Shown here: piece by piece, positions 41,335 to 43,030 of the stretch | Position numbering within the stretch: position 1 is the first letter of the stretch | How the letters are laid out: each line of letters starts with the position of its first letter | Assembly: GCA_964423615.1 (NCBI GenBank) | Contig: CAYRFQ010000064.1 | Coordinates: 1 to 43,030 of the forward strand | Length of the DNA: 43,030 nucleotides | From: CAYRFQ01 sp964423615 | GTDB lineage: Bacteria > Planctomycetota > Planctomycetia > Gemmatales > Gemmataceae | Direction of reading: 5' to 3' | The notes under the pieces: model-generated | Seen by the model: only the letters and a program-made list of their open reading frames with translations | What the model was told of the DNA's origin: nothing | The model's database searches: none | Made by a program: the position numbers and the translations under genes

Positions 41335-42294
41335 TCAACTCGAATTAGACAATTTGGCAAGAATCATATACACCACACTGTCAACGTGACTTTCGTTGGG
41401 GTCAACGCCAATAAGCTCTGGGCCCCTCACGACATAATACTGAGGTCCTTTTTCGGTGAACAAGACACGTATTTCGTTCGACGCTTCGGCCAGAGGCACG
41501 CTTACCGACAAACAAGGAGAGCCTCCGAGCTTGATTACGTCAAAACGCACCCGTTGTTGCTGGAGCACGAGTCGTTCGAGTTGCGGGGCATGCATCTCGA
41601 TGATTGACCACAACGGCCGAAGCGGAAAGGCCAGGTCTGGTCCGAGTGTCAAGTCCATTTCGAGCGGGCGATACTTGCGCTCGCCTTCACCGAGAGCATA
41701 CCAGGACAGACATAATTCGCCCATCTGCTGGACGTGTTTCTTCGGATGAGACGCAACTTCGAACGTCCCTGATGGAGTTCCGTCAGCGGTCCCGATTCCG
41801 AAGACCCCTTCCTTTCCCTTCAGCTGACCGACCCATTGACTGTCACCACGATAATCGCCACTACTCGGATGTCGCAGACTTCCCGGATGCGTGTGGAGGA
41901 CGCCGAGGGTCGTCAAGCGTTTGTCCCACTGGCGAACGATGCGTCCCGCGAGAGCTTGGGCTGTCGTATTGAACCGAACGTGAGCGACTCCAGCATCTCG
42001 TCGAGAACCCGCTGGGAGAGTCGCTAAAACTACGGCTTCTCGTTCAGTACGATGGCCCAGCAAGATCCAACCCGTTTCCTCTTTTCCGCGATCTCCCTTT
42101 CTGTGAGAGGCAAATTCTCCAAGAATGATACGGTTCACTTCGTCAGTCAGATAGACCTTCTCGAGTCGTTGATAATTCGGTTGGGGAAGAGACGAAGGGC
42201 TCTCTGTTGTGATCGCAGGAGTTCGGTCTTGCCAAAGAGATTGGTTGACCCGGTTAACAAATTGTGTGGCGGTACTGACAATAGAACGAAACAT
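41335..42294 (-). CDS. JAB/JAMM metallopeptidase, possible E2-like C-terminal domain
   Basis: 319 aa. The JAMM motif is complete: E73 in KEETGWILLGH, then GVLHTHPGSLRHPSSGD with H134-x-H136 and D147 (H-x-H-x10-D). It is the zinc-dependent isopeptidase type that removes or processes ubiquitin-like modifiers. The N-terminal 40 residues are linker-like. Residues about 215-319 hold a helix (LERLVLQQQ) followed by strands RFDVIKL, CLSVSVPL and IRVLFTEKGPQYYVV, resembling the start of an E2/RWD fold. The start ATG 42294 has no clear ribosome-binding site; a TTG at 42444 would extend the frame. First gene of the putative modification operon, 155 bp upstream of the 60-aa gene. Confidence 0.84.
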   Translation of the reverse strand: MFRSIVSTATQFVNRVNQSLWQDRTPAITTESPSSLPQPNYQRLEKVYLTDEVNRIILGEFASHRKGDRGKEETGWILLGHRTEREAVVLATLPAGSRRDAGVAHVRFNTTAQALAGRIVRQWDKRLTTLGVLHTHPGSLRHPSSGDYRGDSQWVGQLKGKEGVFGIGTADGTPSGTFEVASHPKKHVQQMGELCLSWYALGEGERKYRPLEMDLTLGPDLAFPLRPLWSIIEMHAPQLERLVLQQQRVRFDVIKLGGSPCLSVSVPLAEASNEIRVLFTEKGPQYYVVRGPELIGVDPNESHVDSVVYMILAKLSNSS

Positions 42295-42401
42295 AGAGCG
42301 GACGACACTGAAACAGGAATTGAAGCGGGGCACGTTTGTGTGTGGGGTACATGTCGAGTCGTACACGCGACTCGCATACAGGCTACGACGAGCGAACCAT
42401 T

Positions 42402-42420
42402 TCGTAGGTACACGCGGCTC
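42402..42420. repeat. Second copy of the TCGTAGGTACACGCG motif
   Basis: TCGTAGGTACACGCG here equals the core of the element at 2704-2798 (2739-2753), followed by GCTC. A degenerate version TCGTACACGCGACTCGC lies at about 42359-42375. The long outer arms seen at 2704 are not present. It sits between the JAB gene and the small minus-strand frame upstream. Confidence 0.45.
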
Positions 42421-42433
42421 ACGCGTCCTTTTT

Positions 42434-42631
42434 TCATCCCTCAAGTGTACCCAAAGCGATCGAGAAACGCTCTAGCGTAGGGTCGCCCTTGGACAATCGG
42501 ACAAACAAGTGTCGGACTTGGAGCATTTCGCGTCTGCGCTGATTCTGAACGTTCGCAAAAATTTCGGCTCCAAACTCCGTGTTTTCCGAGGGTTTTACAA
42601 TTAACAGCATGTCCAGGGGCCCTTCCGACAT
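42434..42631 (-). CDS. Possible 65-aa protein upstream of JAB
   Basis: 65 aa, low confidence. The ATG at 42631 has no ribosome-binding site, and the frame overlaps the start of the plus-strand sigma gene. Still, codon choice looks coding: MSEGPLDMLLIVKPSENTEF, a helix-like QNQRRREMLQVRHLFVRL, then GDPTLERF and an end IALGTLEG. It is on the same strand as, and 140 bp ahead of, the JAB gene. The C-terminal Gly makes a modifier worth testing, but no beta-grasp pattern is clear, and it may be chance. Confidence 0.3.
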   Translation of the reverse strand: MSEGPLDMLLIVKPSENTEFGAEIFANVQNQRRREMLQVRHLFVRLSKGDPTLERFSIALGTLEG

Positions 42632-42899
42632 GCGTTTAATTCAAAAAAAGGGCGTATTCTCCGGGATTTATGGCCCGAAAATCTGCGAATGTTCAGGTTT
42701 ACAAGAAGCCCTCAATGCAATGGATTCTCTCGATCGAGAGGTGTTAACTCTTCGGCACTTTGAACAATTGAGCAACTCGGAAACGGCGTTGGTCCTTGGA
42801 GTCACCGAATCGGCTGCCTGTAACCGATATGTCCGGGCTTTAAAACGCTTAAAGAAACTACTAGAAGGCCAGATAGACGAGGGTGGGAATGTATGGTAG
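42609..42899 (+). CDS. Sigma-70 region-4-only protein
   Basis: 96 aa from ATG 42609 (ATG 42630 is also possible; a GTG at 42579 would extend it). The C-terminal 60 residues are a sigma-70 region 4 helix-turn-helix of the extracytoplasmic-function type: ALNAMDSLDREVLTLRHFEQLSNSETALVLGVTESAACNRYVRALKRLKKLL. Region 2, which binds the -10 element and core polymerase, is absent, and no stop-free frame upstream supplies it, so the gene is truncated or a stand-alone region-4 regulator. Its stop overlaps the ATG of the next gene by 7 bp, giving a sigma-kinase pair of the kind known in planctomycetes. Confidence 0.75.
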   Translation: MSRGPSDMRLIQKKGVFSGIYGPKICECSGLQEALNAMDSLDREVLTLRHFEQLSNSETALVLGVTESAACNRYVRALKRLKKLLEGQIDEGGNVW

Positions 42900-43030
42900 A
42901 TCGAGATGTTTCCCGAGTCGAGCAGTTGGGTCAATTGGCCGAGGATTTCGTGCGACGTTTACGACAGGGCGAGCACCCTTTCAGGGGTAGGTTTTTTCCG
43001 TTTCTTCGAACTCTTCTTCGTCGAGGTTAT
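42893..43030 (+). CDS. Start of a gene coupled to the sigma protein, possibly a kinase (partial)
   Basis: 46 codons visible; continues beyond the window. ATG 42893 follows GGGTGGG by 5 nt and overlaps the stop of the sigma region-4 gene. The beginning, QLGQLAEDFVRRLRQGEHPF, resembles the N-terminal helix and the R-x-GE-x-P motif of planctomycete serine/threonine kinases that sit next to ECF sigma genes. The following residues (RGRFFPFLRTLLRRGY) do not fit that motif's usual continuation, so the call is tentative. Confidence 0.5.
   Translation, partial: MVDRDVSRVEQLGQLAEDFVRRLRQGEHPFRGRFFPFLRTLLRRGY

Overview
The window looks like a chromosome segment of a planctomycete, most likely of the order Gemmatales. 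The markers are three proteins with the short acidic TIGR02996 repeat-companion domain (pattern VYADWLDENG), a DUF1559 protein joined to a zinc ribbon, a Hanks-type kinase with a C-terminal membrane anchor, a region-4 sigma protein coupled to what looks like a kinase start, a neutral ceramidase-like secreted protein, hopanoid genes and a Tad (Flp) pilus locus. No rRNA, tRNA, CRISPR array, intact transposase or phage gene was seen.

Layout. (1) 1-4.4 kb: a zinc-ribbon/DUF1559 membrane protein and a divergent ceramidase-like protein, with a 95-bp inverted-repeat element between them. (2) 4.5-9.9 kb, minus strand: an 11-segment membrane protein, squalene-hopene cyclase (shc) and the radical SAM enzyme HpnH, i.e. 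hopanoid ring formation followed by side-chain extension. (3) 10.4-21.4 kb, plus strand: two Flp-type pilins with their own terminators, then prepilin peptidase, TadE, CpaB, a TadG-like protein, CpaE/TadZ, TadA (CpaF), TadB and TadC. No secretin gene lies inside the locus. (4) 21.5-25.4 kb: an LRR protein, a receiver-less sigma-54 activator and a proline-rich lipoprotein. (5) 25.8-31 kb: an M3 oligoendopeptidase, a small unknown protein, a MITE-like element and a sodium:solute symporter. (6) 31.2-35 kb: secreted unknowns and TIGR02996 proteins, one overlapping a small partner gene, plus a gene remnant. (7) 35.6-38.4 kb: a kinase gene whose LamG-like C-terminal half is out of frame after an A8 run, and a small CxxC protein. 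(8) 38.5-42.3 kb, minus strand: the most interesting locus, a compact eukaryote-like ubiquitin-conjugation set: JAB/JAMM protease, a 60-aa protein, an E2-like protein, an E1-like (ThiF-fold) protein and a 395-aa unknown protein coupled to E1. (9) The right edge holds the sigma region-4 protein and the start of the next gene.

How they work together. shc and hpnH are consecutive steps in making extended hopanoids. The tad genes encode pilin, maturation peptidase, minor pilins, ATPases and inner-membrane platform of one secretion machine. The E1/E2/JAB genes have the parts needed to activate, transfer and remove a small protein modifier, but no modifier with a C-terminal Gly-Gly is visible, so modifier and target are open questions. 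Repeats are frequent between genes: a GTAGGGTGTGAC-ended palindrome family (three sites), a GTAGGTACACGCG motif (two sites), GTGGGC-GCCCAC palindromes (two sites), and two heptamer arrays that each overlap a stop codon. All functional calls come from reading motifs by eye; no database search was run.
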